A program made the position numbers and the translations under genes. Below, piece after piece: positions 10,279-20,077 of a DNA stretch of 64,000 nt (its first letter is position 1; each line of letters opens with the position of its first letter). Origin of the DNA: Actinoplanes sp. L3-i22 (GTDB lineage: Bacteria; Actinomycetota; Actinomycetes; Mycobacteriales; Micromonosporaceae); the NCBI RefSeq assembly GCF_019704555.1, contig NZ_AP024745.1, positions 1,918,001 to 1,982,000 on the forward strand, read 5' to 3'. The notes beneath the pieces are model-generated. The model was given only the letters and a program-made list of their open reading frames with translations. It ran no database searches and was not told the origin of the DNA.

Positions 10279-11239
10279 CATCACCGCCGTCCCGCCCGGT
10301 GTGGCCCGGGCGGCCGAGGCACTCAAGGACGTCCCGCACGAGCCCGGTGCGAAGAAGAAGGACCCGATCCTGGTCGCCGACTCGGTGGTGCGCCGGTTCG
10401 GCGGTCTCACCGCGGTCAACGTCGGCCACGTGGAGATCCAGCGCGGTGCGATCACCGCGCTGATCGGCCCGAACGGCGCCGGCAAGACCACCTTCTTCAA
10501 CCTGCTGACCGGCTTCGACCGCCCGGACGAGGGCAAGTGGGAGTTCAACGGCAAGTCGCTGGCCGGCGTGCCCGCCCACAAGGTGGCCCGGCAGGGCATG
10601 GTCCGCACGTTCCAGCTCACCAAGGCGCTGTCCCGGCTCAAGGTGATCGACAACATGCGGCTCGGCGGCACCGGTCAGAAGGGCGAGAAGTTCTGGCAGG
10701 CGCTGGTTCCGGCGCTCTGGCGGGACCAGGAGAAGGAGATCACCGAGCGGGCCGACGAGCTGCTCGCCCGGTTCAAGCTCGACACCAAGCGCGAGGACTT
10801 CGCCGGCAGCCTCTCCGGCGGCCAGCGCAAGCTGCTCGAGATGGCCCGGGCCCTGATGGTCCAGCCGGACATGGTGATGCTGGACGAGCCGATGGCCGGC
10901 GTGAACCCGGCGCTGACCCAGTCGCTGCTCGGCCACGTCAAGAGCCTGCGCGAGGACGGGATGACCGTCCTGTTCGTCGAGCACGACATGGACATGGTCC
11001 GCGACATCAGCGACTGGGTGATCGTGATGGGCCAGGGCAGCGTGATCGCCGAGGGCACGCCGGACACCGTGATGGCCGACCCGCGGGTGATCGACGCGTA
11101 CCTGGGCGCCCACCACGACGGCACCCAGCACGACCCCGAGGCCGTGGCCGAAGAGGTGCCCGGGGCGGCCGAGACCCCCGAGACCCCCCAGGCCTCCCAG
11201 GCTTCCGGCGAGGAGAAGGCGGCGACCACCGATGAGTGA
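10268..11239 (+). CDS. livG: Branched-chain amino-acid ABC ATPase LivG
   Basis: 323-residue ATPase of the Liv importer. Walker A GPNGAGKTT is at 67-75, signature LSGGQRKLLEMARALM near 190, Walker B VMLDEPMAGV and the switch histidine in LFVEHDMDMV. The extra C-terminal tail, rich in Glu, Thr and Pro (EVPGAAETPETPQASQ), is beyond the usual ~255 residues. The start is ATG 10268, preceded by AAGGAGG and nested in the end of livM; an upstream in-frame ATG at 10244 has no site. It overlaps livF by 8 bases. Confidence 0.95.
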   Translation: MADDITAVPPGVARAAEALKDVPHEPGAKKKDPILVADSVVRRFGGLTAVNVGHVEIQRGAITALIGPNGAGKTTFFNLLTGFDRPDEGKWEFNGKSLAGVPAHKVARQGMVRTFQLTKALSRLKVIDNMRLGGTGQKGEKFWQALVPALWRDQEKEITERADELLARFKLDTKREDFAGSLSGGQRKLLEMARALMVQPDMVMLDEPMAGVNPALTQSLLGHVKSLREDGMTVLFVEHDMDMVRDISDWVIVMGQGSVIAEGTPDTVMADPRVIDAYLGAHHDGTQHDPEAVAEEVPGAAETPETPQASQASGEEKAATTDE

Positions 11240-12011
11240 CGAGTCCAGCAACGAGGTCGGCGACCGCTCCGAGCACCTGGCGGCCGCCGAGGGCGCCCTG
11301 GTCCGGGCGGACGACCTGATCGCCGGCTACCTGCCCGGCGTCAACATCCTCAACAACTGCGACCTGTACGCCAAGGAGGGCGAGCTGGTCGGCATCATCG
11401 GCCCCAACGGCGCCGGTAAGTCGACCCTGCTCAAGGCCCTCTTCGGCCTGGTGAACATCCGTTCCGGCGACGTCGTGCTGCGCGGCGAGAAGATCACCAA
11501 CCTGAAGGCGAACAAGCTGGTCGCCAAGGGGATCGGCTTCGTCCCGCAGACCAACAACGTCTTCGGCAACCTCACCATCGAGGAGAACCTCGAGATGGGG
11601 ACGTTCCTGCGGCCGAAGCGCTTCAAGGAGCGCTTCGAGTTCGTCTCGGGGTTGTTCCCGGCGCTGGGCACCCGCCGCAAGCAGCGGGCCGGCTCGCTCT
11701 CCGGCGGTGAGCGCCAGATGGTGGCGATGGGCCGGGCCCTGATGATGGAGCCCAGCGTGCTGCTGCTCGACGAGCCGTCGGCGGGCCTCTCGCCGGCCAT
11801 GCAGGACGAGGTCTTCTTCCGCACCAAGCAGATCAACGAGACCGGCGTCACGGTGATCATGGTCGAGCAGAACGCCCGCCGCTGCCTGCAGATCTGCGAC
11901 CGCGGCTACGTGCTGGACCAGGGCCGCAACGCCTACACCGCGTCCGGCCGGGATCTGATGCACGACCCCAAGGTGATCGAGCTCTACCTGGGCACGCTCG
12001 CCCGCGCCTGA
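11232..12011 (+). CDS. livF: Branched-chain amino-acid ABC ATPase LivF
   Basis: 259-residue second ATPase of the importer. Walker A GPNGAGKST at 57-65, signature LSGGERQMVAMGRALM, Walker B VLLLDEPSAGL, and switch region VIMVEQNARRCLQI; the EQNA in place of EHD is typical of LivF. ATG overlaps the end of livG. It is the last gene of the operon and is followed at once by a strong hairpin. The binding protein is encoded on the opposite strand about 0.5 kb away. Confidence 0.95.
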   Translation: MSDESSNEVGDRSEHLAAAEGALVRADDLIAGYLPGVNILNNCDLYAKEGELVGIIGPNGAGKSTLLKALFGLVNIRSGDVVLRGEKITNLKANKLVAKGIGFVPQTNNVFGNLTIEENLEMGTFLRPKRFKERFEFVSGLFPALGTRRKQRAGSLSGGERQMVAMGRALMMEPSVLLLDEPSAGLSPAMQDEVFFRTKQINETGVTVIMVEQNARRCLQICDRGYVLDQGRNAYTASGRDLMHDPKVIELYLGTLARA

Positions 12012-12025
12012 CCCGTACCACCGCC

Positions 12026-12058
12026 GAGGCCCTGGACCGCTTGCCGGTCCAGGGCCTC
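12026..12058 (+). terminator. Terminator of the liv operon
   Basis: Perfect 13-bp stem: GAGGCCCTGGACC at 12026-12038 pairs with 12046-12058, 7-base loop, starting 14 bases after the livF stop. No T tract follows. Confidence 0.8.
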
Positions 12059-12065
12059 TGCCATG

Positions 12066-12460
12066 TCAAAACCCATCCGACGGTACGGACGTGAGCCGCC
12101 CCGACCGCACCCGTCCCGGCCCCCTGGCGTGGCACGAGAGGTAGTCCGTGGTCCGGGCCGCCCGGCGACCGTCCGGGCGACGCTGTCGGCCCGCGAGGCA
12201 CTCCCGGGCCGAGCTTGCGGCCGCGCCCCACCCTCCCGGCTGGCACACAGGGCTGTTTTCCGTCCTGCGGCGAGCCGTCAGCGCCGGCCGGGGGCGGGTG
12301 GCGCGGCCGGGAGCCCGCGCCGGGATCGGATCGCGGGCCACCCACCACGCCCGGATACTCGCCGGACGGCCCGGACCACGGACCACCTCGCGTCCGTGGA
12401 CCAGGGACGGGGAGCGTGCTTTTGGGGGCCGGCCAGGCCGTACCGTCGCATCGGTTTTGG
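12066..12460. repeat. ~395-bp imperfect palindrome (MITE-like) between convergent livF and livJ-like gene
   Basis: The two halves are inverted copies about a centre near 12263. The outer ends, 12067-12088 and 12438-12459, match 20 of 22 in inverted orientation (CAAAACC, then CGACGGTACGG). An inner block, 12138-12168 against 12359-12389, matches 29 of 31. Weaker matches continue inward (for example CCGGGCG and GGCCCGCG blocks). It fills the whole gap between the liv terminator and the binding-protein stop. No transposase or convincing ORF lies inside; open frames on both strands are products of the symmetry and high GC. No target-site duplication was identified by eye. Confidence 0.8.
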
Positions 12461-12519
12461 GGTGGAAAAGGGGCGAGGGCCCGGCCAGACGGCCGAGCCC
12501 TCGCGGGTGGTGCGGTGAA

Positions 12520-13785
12520 TCAGGAGATCTTGCCGGACTGGTACGCGACGTTCTTGTACGTGTTGTCCGCGCCGTACTGGTAGATGCCGATGGTGGCCTC
12601 GGCCGGGTCACCGGCGTCGTTGAACTCGATCGGACCGCTCACGCCGTCGTAGTCGATGTCCTTGCCGGCGTCCAGCAGGGCCTTGCAGTCCTTGAACGTG
12701 GTGCACTTCTCGCCACCCTTGCTGACCGCGGCCAGCTGCTTCGAGTACTCACTCGGAGCGTCGCTCTTGGCGGCCGTGGCGGCCAGGGCGGTGAGGATGG
12801 TGGCGTCGTACGACTCCGCCGAGTACGAGAAGTCCTTCAGCGACGCGTCGACCGTCAGCAGCTGCTTCTTGAAGTCGTCGGTCGCCTTGGCGCCCGGCAG
12901 GGTGCCCTTCGCGCCCTCGAACGTGCCGGCCGGGAACTCCTTGCCGTAGTTCGACAGGTTGCCGTCGACGAAGTACCACTTCTTGGTCTTCGCGGTCAGG
13001 CCCGCCTCGACCAGCTTCGGGACGATCTTCTTGGTCTCGTCGAAGCCGATCATGACGATCGCGTCCGGGTTCGCGGCCTTGATCTTGCCGACCTCGGCGG
13101 AGAAGTCCGCCGCCTTCGGGTCGTAGACCTCTTCGGCGGCGACCTGGCCGCCACCGGACTCGATCGCGGCGCGGGCGCTCTTGGCGAGGCCGGTGCCGTA
13201 CGTGTCCTGCATGACCAGCAGGCCGACCTTCGCGTTGCCGTCGGCGACGATGAGGTCACCGAGGACGCGGCCCTGCAGCTGGTCCGGCGGCGCGGTCCGG
13301 AAGTAGAGGCCCTTGTCGTTGTACGTCGTGAACTGGTCCGACGTGTTCGCCGGCGAGATCTGGACGACGCCCGCGCCGGTGATCTTGTCGATCACGGAGA
13401 GGGAGACCGACGAGGAGGCGGCGCCGATGATGACGTCGGCCTTCTCGGCGAGCAGCTTGTTCACGGACTGGCTGGCGATGTCGGTGGAGGTGTCACCGGA
13501 GTCGGTGTCGCTCTCCACGACGTCCTTGCCCAGCACGCCGCCGGCCGCGTTGATGTCCTTGACGGCGAGCTTGACGCCGGCGAACTCCGGCGGGCCGAGG
13601 AAGGCGAGAGAACCGGTCTGCGGCAGCAGGGTGCCGATCTTCAGCACGCCGTCGCCGGCGGCCGAGGTGGCGGCCGAAGAGGAACCGGTGGTCGGCTCGT
13701 CGCTGTTCTTAGAGCACGCGCCCAGTGCAAGGGAAGCGGCACCCAGCACGGCGACGCTGCGCCATGCGAAGTTGCGGCGGATCAT
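12520..13785 (-). CDS. livJ: Branched-chain amino-acid ABC substrate-binding lipoprotein (LivJ/K type)
   Basis: 421-residue periplasmic-binding-type lipoprotein. The signal sequence has lipobox LGAC with Cys24, followed by a Ser/Thr/Ala linker. The mature protein opens with LKIGTLLPQTGSLAFLGPPE, has the ligand-pocket segment AAGGVLGKDVV, then IIGAASSSVSLSVID and VVQISPANTSDQFT, all as in LivJ/LivK-type type-1 binding proteins. ATG 13785 is preceded by AAAGGAGAATTG; the frame continues upstream without a plausible start. It is transcribed towards livHMGF but from its own promoter, a split of binding protein from permeases. The cognate pairing is inferred from proximity. Confidence 0.92.
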   Translation of the reverse strand: MIRRNFAWRSVAVLGAASLALGACSKNSDEPTTGSSSAATSAAGDGVLKIGTLLPQTGSLAFLGPPEFAGVKLAVKDINAAGGVLGKDVVESDTDSGDTSTDIASQSVNKLLAEKADVIIGAASSSVSLSVIDKITGAGVVQISPANTSDQFTTYNDKGLYFRTAPPDQLQGRVLGDLIVADGNAKVGLLVMQDTYGTGLAKSARAAIESGGGQVAAEEVYDPKAADFSAEVGKIKAANPDAIVMIGFDETKKIVPKLVEAGLTAKTKKWYFVDGNLSNYGKEFPAGTFEGAKGTLPGAKATDDFKKQLLTVDASLKDFSYSAESYDATILTALAATAAKSDAPSEYSKQLAAVSKGGEKCTTFKDCKALLDAGKDIDYDGVSGPIEFNDAGDPAEATIGIYQYGADNTYKNVAYQSGKIS

Positions 13786-13872
13786 CAATTCTCCTTTGTC
13801 CAGCTGCGGTGGGCGGGGTGACGCCCCAACGCCATGTTGCTGATGGAGGCAACTTAATGAGCCGGAGACCGC

Positions 13873-13944
13873 TGCACTAGGTGCAAAGTGCTGCTGCAAC
13901 AGGACAGTTGCGTAGTCGTAACCTTACCTATCGGTCAGACCGAT
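13873..13944. promoter_or_regulatory. Divergent promoter region with two small palindromes
   Basis: The 354-bp gap 13786-14139 separates the two divergently read amino-acid binding proteins. It contains TGCAC-TAG-GTGCA at 13873-13885 and ATCGGT-CAG-ACCGAT at 13930-13944, both perfect, plus GCAAC/GTTGC nearby. They are candidate operators for a dimeric regulator. No gene is seen in the gap, and no -10/-35 pair could be assigned with confidence. Confidence 0.35.
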
Positions 13945-14139
13945 CCTGGCGGTCGCGTCACCGGGTGACCGGCCGTATCCCCTGGCCGTGCGGCCAGAAT
14001 CGGTCGGGCCGACGGGGTGCCTCGGATGTGCGGCAGGATGACCAGGGCCGGATCCGAGCGGATCTCACACTTCCCAACCCCGGCTCGGCGCGGCAATGTA
14101 TCCAGCCGTAACACCCCTGAACTTCACCTAGGAGTCACC

Positions 14140-15042
14140 ATGTTCCGCAGCCACTCCGGCCGGGCGATCCTCGGTCTGGCTGCCGCGGCGGCGCTGACGC
14201 TGTCCGCGGCCGCGTGCGGTTCCGAGTCCGACGACACGTCCACCGGCTCCGCGCCGGTGGCCAGTGCCTCGGCGGACACCAGCCTCGCCGACAAGGTTCC
14301 GGCCGACATCAAGTCCGCCGGCAAACTGATCGTCGGCACCGACTCGACGTACGCCCCGAACGAGTACATCGACACCGACGGCAAGACCATCGTCGGCTTC
14401 GACGTCGACCTGTTCAACGCGGTCGGCCAGAAGCTGGGCCTGACCACCGAGTGGCAGACCGCCAAGTTCGACAGCATCATCCCGGGCGTCGGCAGCGGGA
14501 AGTACACCGTCGGCGTCTCGTCGTTCACGATCAACGCCGACCGGATGAAGGAGGTCAACATGATCTCCTACTTCTCGGCCGGCACCCAGTGGGCCGCGAA
14601 GACCGGCGCCACGCTCAGCCCGGACGACGCCTGCGGCAAGAAGATCGCGGTGCAGACCGCGACCGTGCAGGCCGACGACATCAAGGCCCGGTCGAAGAAG
14701 TGCACCGACGCCGGCAAGGCGGCGATCACCGTCGACCAGTACCAGGCCCAGTCGGACGCCACCAACGCCGTGGTGACCGGTAAGGACGAGGCGATGCTCG
14801 CCGACTCGCCGATCGTGGCGTACGCGGTGAAGCAGACCAGCGGCCAGCTCGCGCTGCTCGGCGACATCTACGACTCGGCGCCGTACGGCTACGCGGTCGG
14901 CAAGACCCAGACCGAGTTCGCGAACGTGCTCGCCGAGGCGGTCAAGGCGCTGATCGCGGACGGCACCTACAAGACGATCCTCGACAAGTGGGGCGTCACC
15001 GCCGGCGCGATCGACACCCCCGCGGTCAACCCCCCGGCATGA
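14140..15042 (+). CDS. Polar amino-acid (glutamate-type) ABC substrate-binding lipoprotein
   Basis: 300 residues, type-2 periplasmic binding protein of the SBP_bac_3 family. Lipobox SAAAC with Cys26; mature start with [14 protein letters not shown], then [17 protein letters not shown] and [18 protein letters not shown], which carry the conserved ligand-binding Asp/Arg region. ATG 14140 has AGGAG five bases upstream. The ATGA overlap with the permease puts it first in a three-gene import operon. Substrate is probably glutamate, glutamine or another polar amino acid; sequence alone does not decide. Confidence 0.92.
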   Translation: MFRSHSGRAILGLAAAAALTLSAAACGSESDDTSTGSAPVASASADTSLADKVPADIKSAGKLIVGTDSTYAPNEYIDTDGKTIVGFDVDLFNAVGQKLGLTTEWQTAKFDSIIPGVGSGKYTVGVSSFTINADRMKEVNMISYFSAGTQWAAKTGATLSPDDACGKKIAVQTATVQADDIKARSKKCTDAGKAAITVDQYQAQSDATNAVVTGKDEAMLADSPIVAYAVKQTSGQLALLGDIYDSAPYGYAVGKTQTEFANVLAEAVKALIADGTYKTILDKWGVTAGAIDTPAVNPPA

Positions 15043-16024
15043 CCGAGCCGACCGAGACCGGACGGGAGCGGCCGGCGGCGATCAAGGCCGTGCCCGTCCG
15101 GCACCCCGGCAGGTGGGTGGCGATCGCCGTGCTCGCGGTGCTCGTCGCGATGTTCCTGCACCTGATCTTCACGAACGCCGGCTTCCGCTGGTCGTTCATC
15201 TTCTCCTCGTACGCGCCGGGCAAGCGCGGCGTGATGTTCACCGAGCCGGTCCTGGAGGGCCTGCGCGGCACGCTGCTGCTGACGGTCTTCTCGATGCTGA
15301 TCGGCGTCGGGCTGGGCATCGTCGTGGCGATCATGCGGCTCTCGCCGAACAAGGTGCTCTCCTGGGTCGCCTGGGTCTACACCTGGTTCTTCCGGGCCGT
15401 GCCGCGTCTGGTGCTCGCGGTGATCTTCGGCAACCTGAACATCCTGTGGACCCGGATCGGCTTCGGCCTGCCGTTCGACAAGCAGATCGGCCAGCTGTTC
15501 GGGATCGACAACTTCGACGGGCAGATCTTCAGCATCAAGTCGACCGACCTGCTCGCCGGGTTCGTGGCCGGCATGATCGCGCTGGGCCTGTCCGAGGCGG
15601 CCTACATGGCGGAGATCGTCCGGGCCGGCATCCAGTCGATCGACACCGGGCAGTCCGAGGCCGCGGTGGCCCTGGGCATGTCCCGCGGCCAGGTGCTGCG
15701 CCGGATCGTGCTGCCGCAGGCGATGCGGGTGATCGTGCCGCCGACCGGCAACGAGGTCATCGCGATGGTCAAGGACACCTCGCTGGTCGCCTACGTGCCG
15801 GTGACCGGGGAGCTGTTCTTCCAGCTCCAGCAGGTCGAGGCCCGGACGTTCATCGTGCTGCCCTGCCTGGTCGCCGCGCTGATCTGGTATCTGATCATCT
15901 GCAGCGTGCTGATGGGCGTCCAGTTCTTCGTGGAGCGGCACTTCAGCCGGGGCTACGGCGCGGCCGACAAGGCGCGGCTGCGGCTGCGGGACATCCAGGT
16001 CGAGCAGGGCGGGCGGGTCACCAC

Positions 16025-16028
<4 letters not shown>
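15039..16028 (+). CDS. Polar amino-acid ABC permease
   Basis: 329-residue permease of the His/Glu/Gln/Arg group. After an N-terminal cytoplasmic stretch and first helix ([17 protein letters not shown]) comes the transport block starting [16 protein letters not shown], with the EAA loop [21 protein letters not shown] (ATPase contact) and [22 protein letters not shown]. The segment before the EAA loop is somewhat longer than usual. Start and stop overlap both neighbours by four bases. As a single permease gene it should act as a homodimer. Confidence 0.93.
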
Positions 16029-16786
<758 letters not shown>

Positions 16787-16809
16787 AGCGGGCGGGGCGG
16801 TCGGCAAAG

Positions 16810-16832
16810 TTGTCGTAGGTCCGGTCTAGAGT
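16810..16832 (+). promoter_or_regulatory. RecA-NDp/PafBC-type promoter of polA
   Basis: TTGTCG (16810-16815), TAG, then eight bases, then TAGAGT (16827-16832). This has the spacing of the actinobacterial LexA-independent damage promoter (TTGTCRGTG-N8-TANNNT). Eight bases separate the -10 box from the polA GTG, so the transcript is probably leaderless or nearly so. Confidence 0.75.
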
Positions 16833-16840
16833 TCCTGGAC

Positions 16841-19543
16841 GTGAGTGACGACGTGACGACCCCCCGCCTGCTGCTGTTGGACGGCCACTCGCTGGCGTAC
16901 CGGGCGTATTTCGCGCTGCCGGTGGACAACTTCTCCACGGTCACCGGCCAGGCCACCAACGCGGTGTTCGGCTTCACCTCGATGCTCATCAACATGCTGC
17001 GCGACGAGAAGCCGACGCACATCGTGGTCTCGTTCGACCTCTCCCGCCGCTCCTTCCGGACGGAGAAGTACGCGGAGTACAAGGCCGGCCGCTCGGAGAC
17101 CCCCGCGCCGTTCCAGGGTCAGGTCAGCCTGATCAAGGAGGTGCTGGAGGCGCTCCGCATCCCGGTGGTGGAGAAGGAGAACTACGAGGCCGACGACGTC
17201 ATCGCCACCCTGGCCACACAGGGCCGTGCGGCCGGCATGGAGGTGGTCATCTCCTCCGGCGACCGGGACGCGTTCCAGCTCGCCGACGAGCACACCACGA
17301 TCCTCTACCCGGTCCGCGGCGTCTCCGAGGTGTGGCGGATGACCCCCGAGGCGATCGAGGCGAAGTATTTCGTGCCCCCGTCGCGCTACCGGGACAAGGC
17401 CGCCCTGGTCGGCGAGACCAGCGACAACCTGACCGGGGTGCCCGGCGTCGGGGACAAGACCGCCGCCAAGTGGATCAATGAGTACGACGGGCTGGACGGC
17501 GTCATCGCCAGTGCCGACAAGATCAAGGGCAAGGCCGGCGAGAGCCTGCGCGCCCACCTCGCCGAGGTGATGCGCAACTACGACCTGAACAAGCTGGTCT
17601 GCGACCTGGAGCTGAGCCTCCGGCCGGAGGACGCGCGCTGGCCCGGGTGGGATCGCGAGGCGGTCCACCAGGTCTTCGACGCGCTGGAGTTCCGCGTCCT
17701 GCGCGAGCGGCTCTACTCCTACCTCGAGGCCGTCGAGCCGGAGGCCGAGTCCGGCTTCGACCTGGAGGGTCAGCTCCTGCGCCCCGGGCAGGTCGCCGCC
17801 TGGCTCACCGAGCACGCTGCCGCGGCCCCGGTCGGCGTCGCCGTCACCGGCAGCTTCGGCCGCGGCACCGGCCAGGTCACCGGCATCGCGGTGGCCACCG
17901 GCAGCGGCCCGGCCGCCTGGTTCGACCCGGCCGCGCTGGACGAGAGCGACGAGGGCGCGGTCGCCGCGTGGCTCGCCGACCCGGCGCGCCCCAAGGTGGT
18001 CCACGACGCCAAGCCGGCCCGGCTCGCCTTCCGCGCGCACGGCTGGCAGCTGGAGGGCGTCACCGTCGACACCGCGATGGCCGCCTACCTGGCCAAACCC
18101 GACCAGCGGGCGTATGACCTGACCGACCTGGCGCTGCGCTACCTCAAGCGCGAGCTCAAGGTCGACGCCCCGGCCGCCGACAACGGCCAGCTCGCCCTCT
18201 CCTTCGAGGTCGACGGCACGGACACCGCGGCGGAGGAGGGCGTGATGCTCCGCGCCCGGGCCACCCTCGACCTGGCCGACGTGCTCACCGCCGAGCTGTC
18301 CCGGGACGGCGGCGAGTCGCAGCGCCTGCTCGCCGAGGTGGAGCAGCCGCTCTCCGAGGTGCTCGCCGAGATGGAGAACCGGGGCATCGCCGCCGACACG
18401 GCGTACCTCTCCGAGCTGGAGTCGCACTTCGCCGCCGAGGTCAAGGCCGCCCAGCAGTCCGCGCACGAGGTGCACGGCCGCGAGTTCAACCTGGGCTCGC
18501 CCAAGCAGCTGCAGGAGATCCTCTTCGTCGAGCGCAACCTGCCGAAGACCAAGAAGATCAAGTCGGGGTACACCACCGACGCCGACGCGCTGCAGGACCT
18601 GTTCCTCAAGACCGAGGACCCGCTGCTGGCCCACCTGCTCCGCTTCCGGGACATGGCCAAGCTGAAGTCGACCGTCGACGGCCTGCTCAAGTCGGTCTCC
18701 GACGACGGGCGCATCCACACCACGTTCAACCAGACGGTCGCCGCGACCGGCCGGCTGTCGTCCACCGATCCGAACCTGCAGAACATCCCGATCCGTACTG
18801 AAGAGGGCCGGCGGATCCGCCGCGCGTTCATCGTCGGCAGCGGGTTCGACCAGCTGATGACCGCCGACTACAGCCAGATCGAGATGCGGATCATGGCCGA
18901 CCTGTCGAAGGACGAGGCGCTGATCGCGGCGTTCAACTCCGGCGCCGACTTCCACGCCGCCACCGCGTCCTCGGTCTTCCACGTCGAGCTCGGCGCGGTC
19001 ACCGCCGATCAGCGGCGAAAGATCAAAGCCATGAACTACGGACTTGCGTACGGATTGAGCTCCTACGGCCTGTCCAACCAGCTGACCATCGGCAACGACG
19101 AGGCCAAGGCCCTGATGGAGGAGTACTTCTCGCGCTTCGGCGGGGTCCGCGACTACCTGCAGTCGGTCGTCGTCCAGGCCGGCAAGGACGGGTACACCGC
19201 CACCATCCTCGGCCGCCGCCGCTACCTGCCCGACCTGAGCAGCGACAACCGGCAGCGCCGCGACATGGCGCAGCGGATGGCGCTGAACGCGCCGATCCAG
19301 GGCTCCGCCGCGGACATCATCAAGATCGCGATGCTGAACGTGGACAAGGCGCTGCGGGACTCGGGCCTCACCTCCCGGATGCTGCTGCAGGTCCACGACG
19401 AGCTGGTGTTCGAGGTCGCGCCGGGGGAGCGGGAAGCGCTCGAGGAGCTGGTCCGCCGCGAGATGGGCGGGGCGTACCCGCTGGCCGTCCCGCTGGAGGT
19501 CTCGGTCGGCACCGGTCAGGACTGGAACGGCGCCGACCACTGA
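16841..19543 (+). CDS. polA: DNA polymerase I
   Basis: 900 residues. The 5' nuclease domain (about 1-310) shows LLDGHSLAYRAYFALP, EADDVIATLA, SSGDRDAFQLADE and GVPGVGDKTAAKW. The middle exonuclease-like domain lacks a DxE metal pair, as in other actinobacterial Pol I, so it is expected to lack proofreading. The polymerase domain has motif A TADYSQIEMRIMADLS (D676), motif B RRKIKAMNYGLAYGLS and motif C VHDELVFEV (852-854). It fills repair gaps and removes Okazaki primers. Start GTG 16841 has no Shine-Dalgarno but sits 8 bases from a perfect damage-type -10 box. Confidence 0.97.
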   Translation: MSDDVTTPRLLLLDGHSLAYRAYFALPVDNFSTVTGQATNAVFGFTSMLINMLRDEKPTHIVVSFDLSRRSFRTEKYAEYKAGRSETPAPFQGQVSLIKEVLEALRIPVVEKENYEADDVIATLATQGRAAGMEVVISSGDRDAFQLADEHTTILYPVRGVSEVWRMTPEAIEAKYFVPPSRYRDKAALVGETSDNLTGVPGVGDKTAAKWINEYDGLDGVIASADKIKGKAGESLRAHLAEVMRNYDLNKLVCDLELSLRPEDARWPGWDREAVHQVFDALEFRVLRERLYSYLEAVEPEAESGFDLEGQLLRPGQVAAWLTEHAAAAPVGVAVTGSFGRGTGQVTGIAVATGSGPAAWFDPAALDESDEGAVAAWLADPARPKVVHDAKPARLAFRAHGWQLEGVTVDTAMAAYLAKPDQRAYDLTDLALRYLKRELKVDAPAADNGQLALSFEVDGTDTAAEEGVMLRARATLDLADVLTAELSRDGGESQRLLAEVEQPLSEVLAEMENRGIAADTAYLSELESHFAAEVKAAQQSAHEVHGREFNLGSPKQLQEILFVERNLPKTKKIKSGYTTDADALQDLFLKTEDPLLAHLLRFRDMAKLKSTVDGLLKSVSDDGRIHTTFNQTVAATGRLSSTDPNLQNIPIRTEEGRRIRRAFIVGSGFDQLMTADYSQIEMRIMADLSKDEALIAAFNSGADFHAATASSVFHVELGAVTADQRRKIKAMNYGLAYGLSSYGLSNQLTIGNDEAKALMEEYFSRFGGVRDYLQSVVVQAGKDGYTATILGRRRYLPDLSSDNRQRRDMAQRMALNAPIQGSAADIIKIAMLNVDKALRDSGLTSRMLLQVHDELVFEVAPGEREALEELVRREMGGAYPLAVPLEVSVGTGQDWNGADH

Positions 19544-19644
19544 TCACCCGCCAGGGTGGGGGTTTTGGGCCCGTTCGGGGGCCGCGGGGCGTTTCGGGCA
19601 CCCCGGGGCCACCCTGGTTTGCCCGGATCTGCCACGCTGGACCG

Positions 19645-20073
19645 ATGTCGAGCCGATCGATATCGATGGAACCGACCGTGAGCGCGGCCGTGCCGCGCGT
19701 GACCGCCTCGGTGATCGGGATTCCACCCGACGGCGTGCGGTTCACCGAGGACGCCGGGCTCACCGCGGCGCCGCTGGAGGCGTCCCGCGCCACCGCCTTC
19801 GCCACGATGTTCAAGGCGCTGGGGGATCCGGTCCGGCTCCGGCTGCTCTCGATGATCGCGTCGGCGCCCGGCGGCGAGATCTGCGTCTGCGACCTGAGCA
19901 GCGCGTTCCACCTGACCGGGCCGACGATCTCGCACCACCTGCGGATCCTGCGCGAGGCCGGCCTGGTGGACAGCGATCGCCGCGGCACGTGGGTGTATTA
20001 CCGCGCCGTGCCGGCGACGCTGATCCTGCTGGCCGGCCTGTTGCACGGGGGCCCGTCCCTCGACGGGTCCTGA
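19645..20073 (+). CDS. ArsR/SmtB-family repressor with CxC motif
   Basis: 142-residue winged-helix regulator. The core ATMFKALGDPVRLRLLSMIA, the recognition segment TGPTISHHLRILREAGLVD and the wing GTWVYYRAVPATL are typical. EICVCDL holds the two cysteines that bind arsenite or antimonite in ArsR. An N-terminal extension of about 45 residues precedes the core; a later ATG at 19666 is possible. No arsenic pump or reductase is adjacent; its neighbours are polA and a convergent methyltransferase (4-base gap). Target and inducer are therefore open. Confidence 0.85.
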   Translation: MSSRSISMEPTVSAAVPRVTASVIGIPPDGVRFTEDAGLTAAPLEASRATAFATMFKALGDPVRLRLLSMIASAPGGEICVCDLSSAFHLTGPTISHHLRILREAGLVDSDRRGTWVYYRAVPATLILLAGLLHGGPSLDGS

Positions 20074-20077
20074 GCGG

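Noticed and set aside
12148..13821. 557-residue plus-strand ORF across the palindrome and livJ-type gene
   Set aside because: Antisense to a clear lipoprotein gene; its first part is palindrome sequence.
17760..18340. Proofreading exonuclease activity in PolA
   Set aside because: The domain is present but no DxE metal-binding pair is visible where it is expected.
16826..19540. 904-residue antisense ORF opposite polA
   Set aside because: Val/Leu/Gly/Arg-rich composition with no domains; it mirrors the third-codon GC bias of polA.
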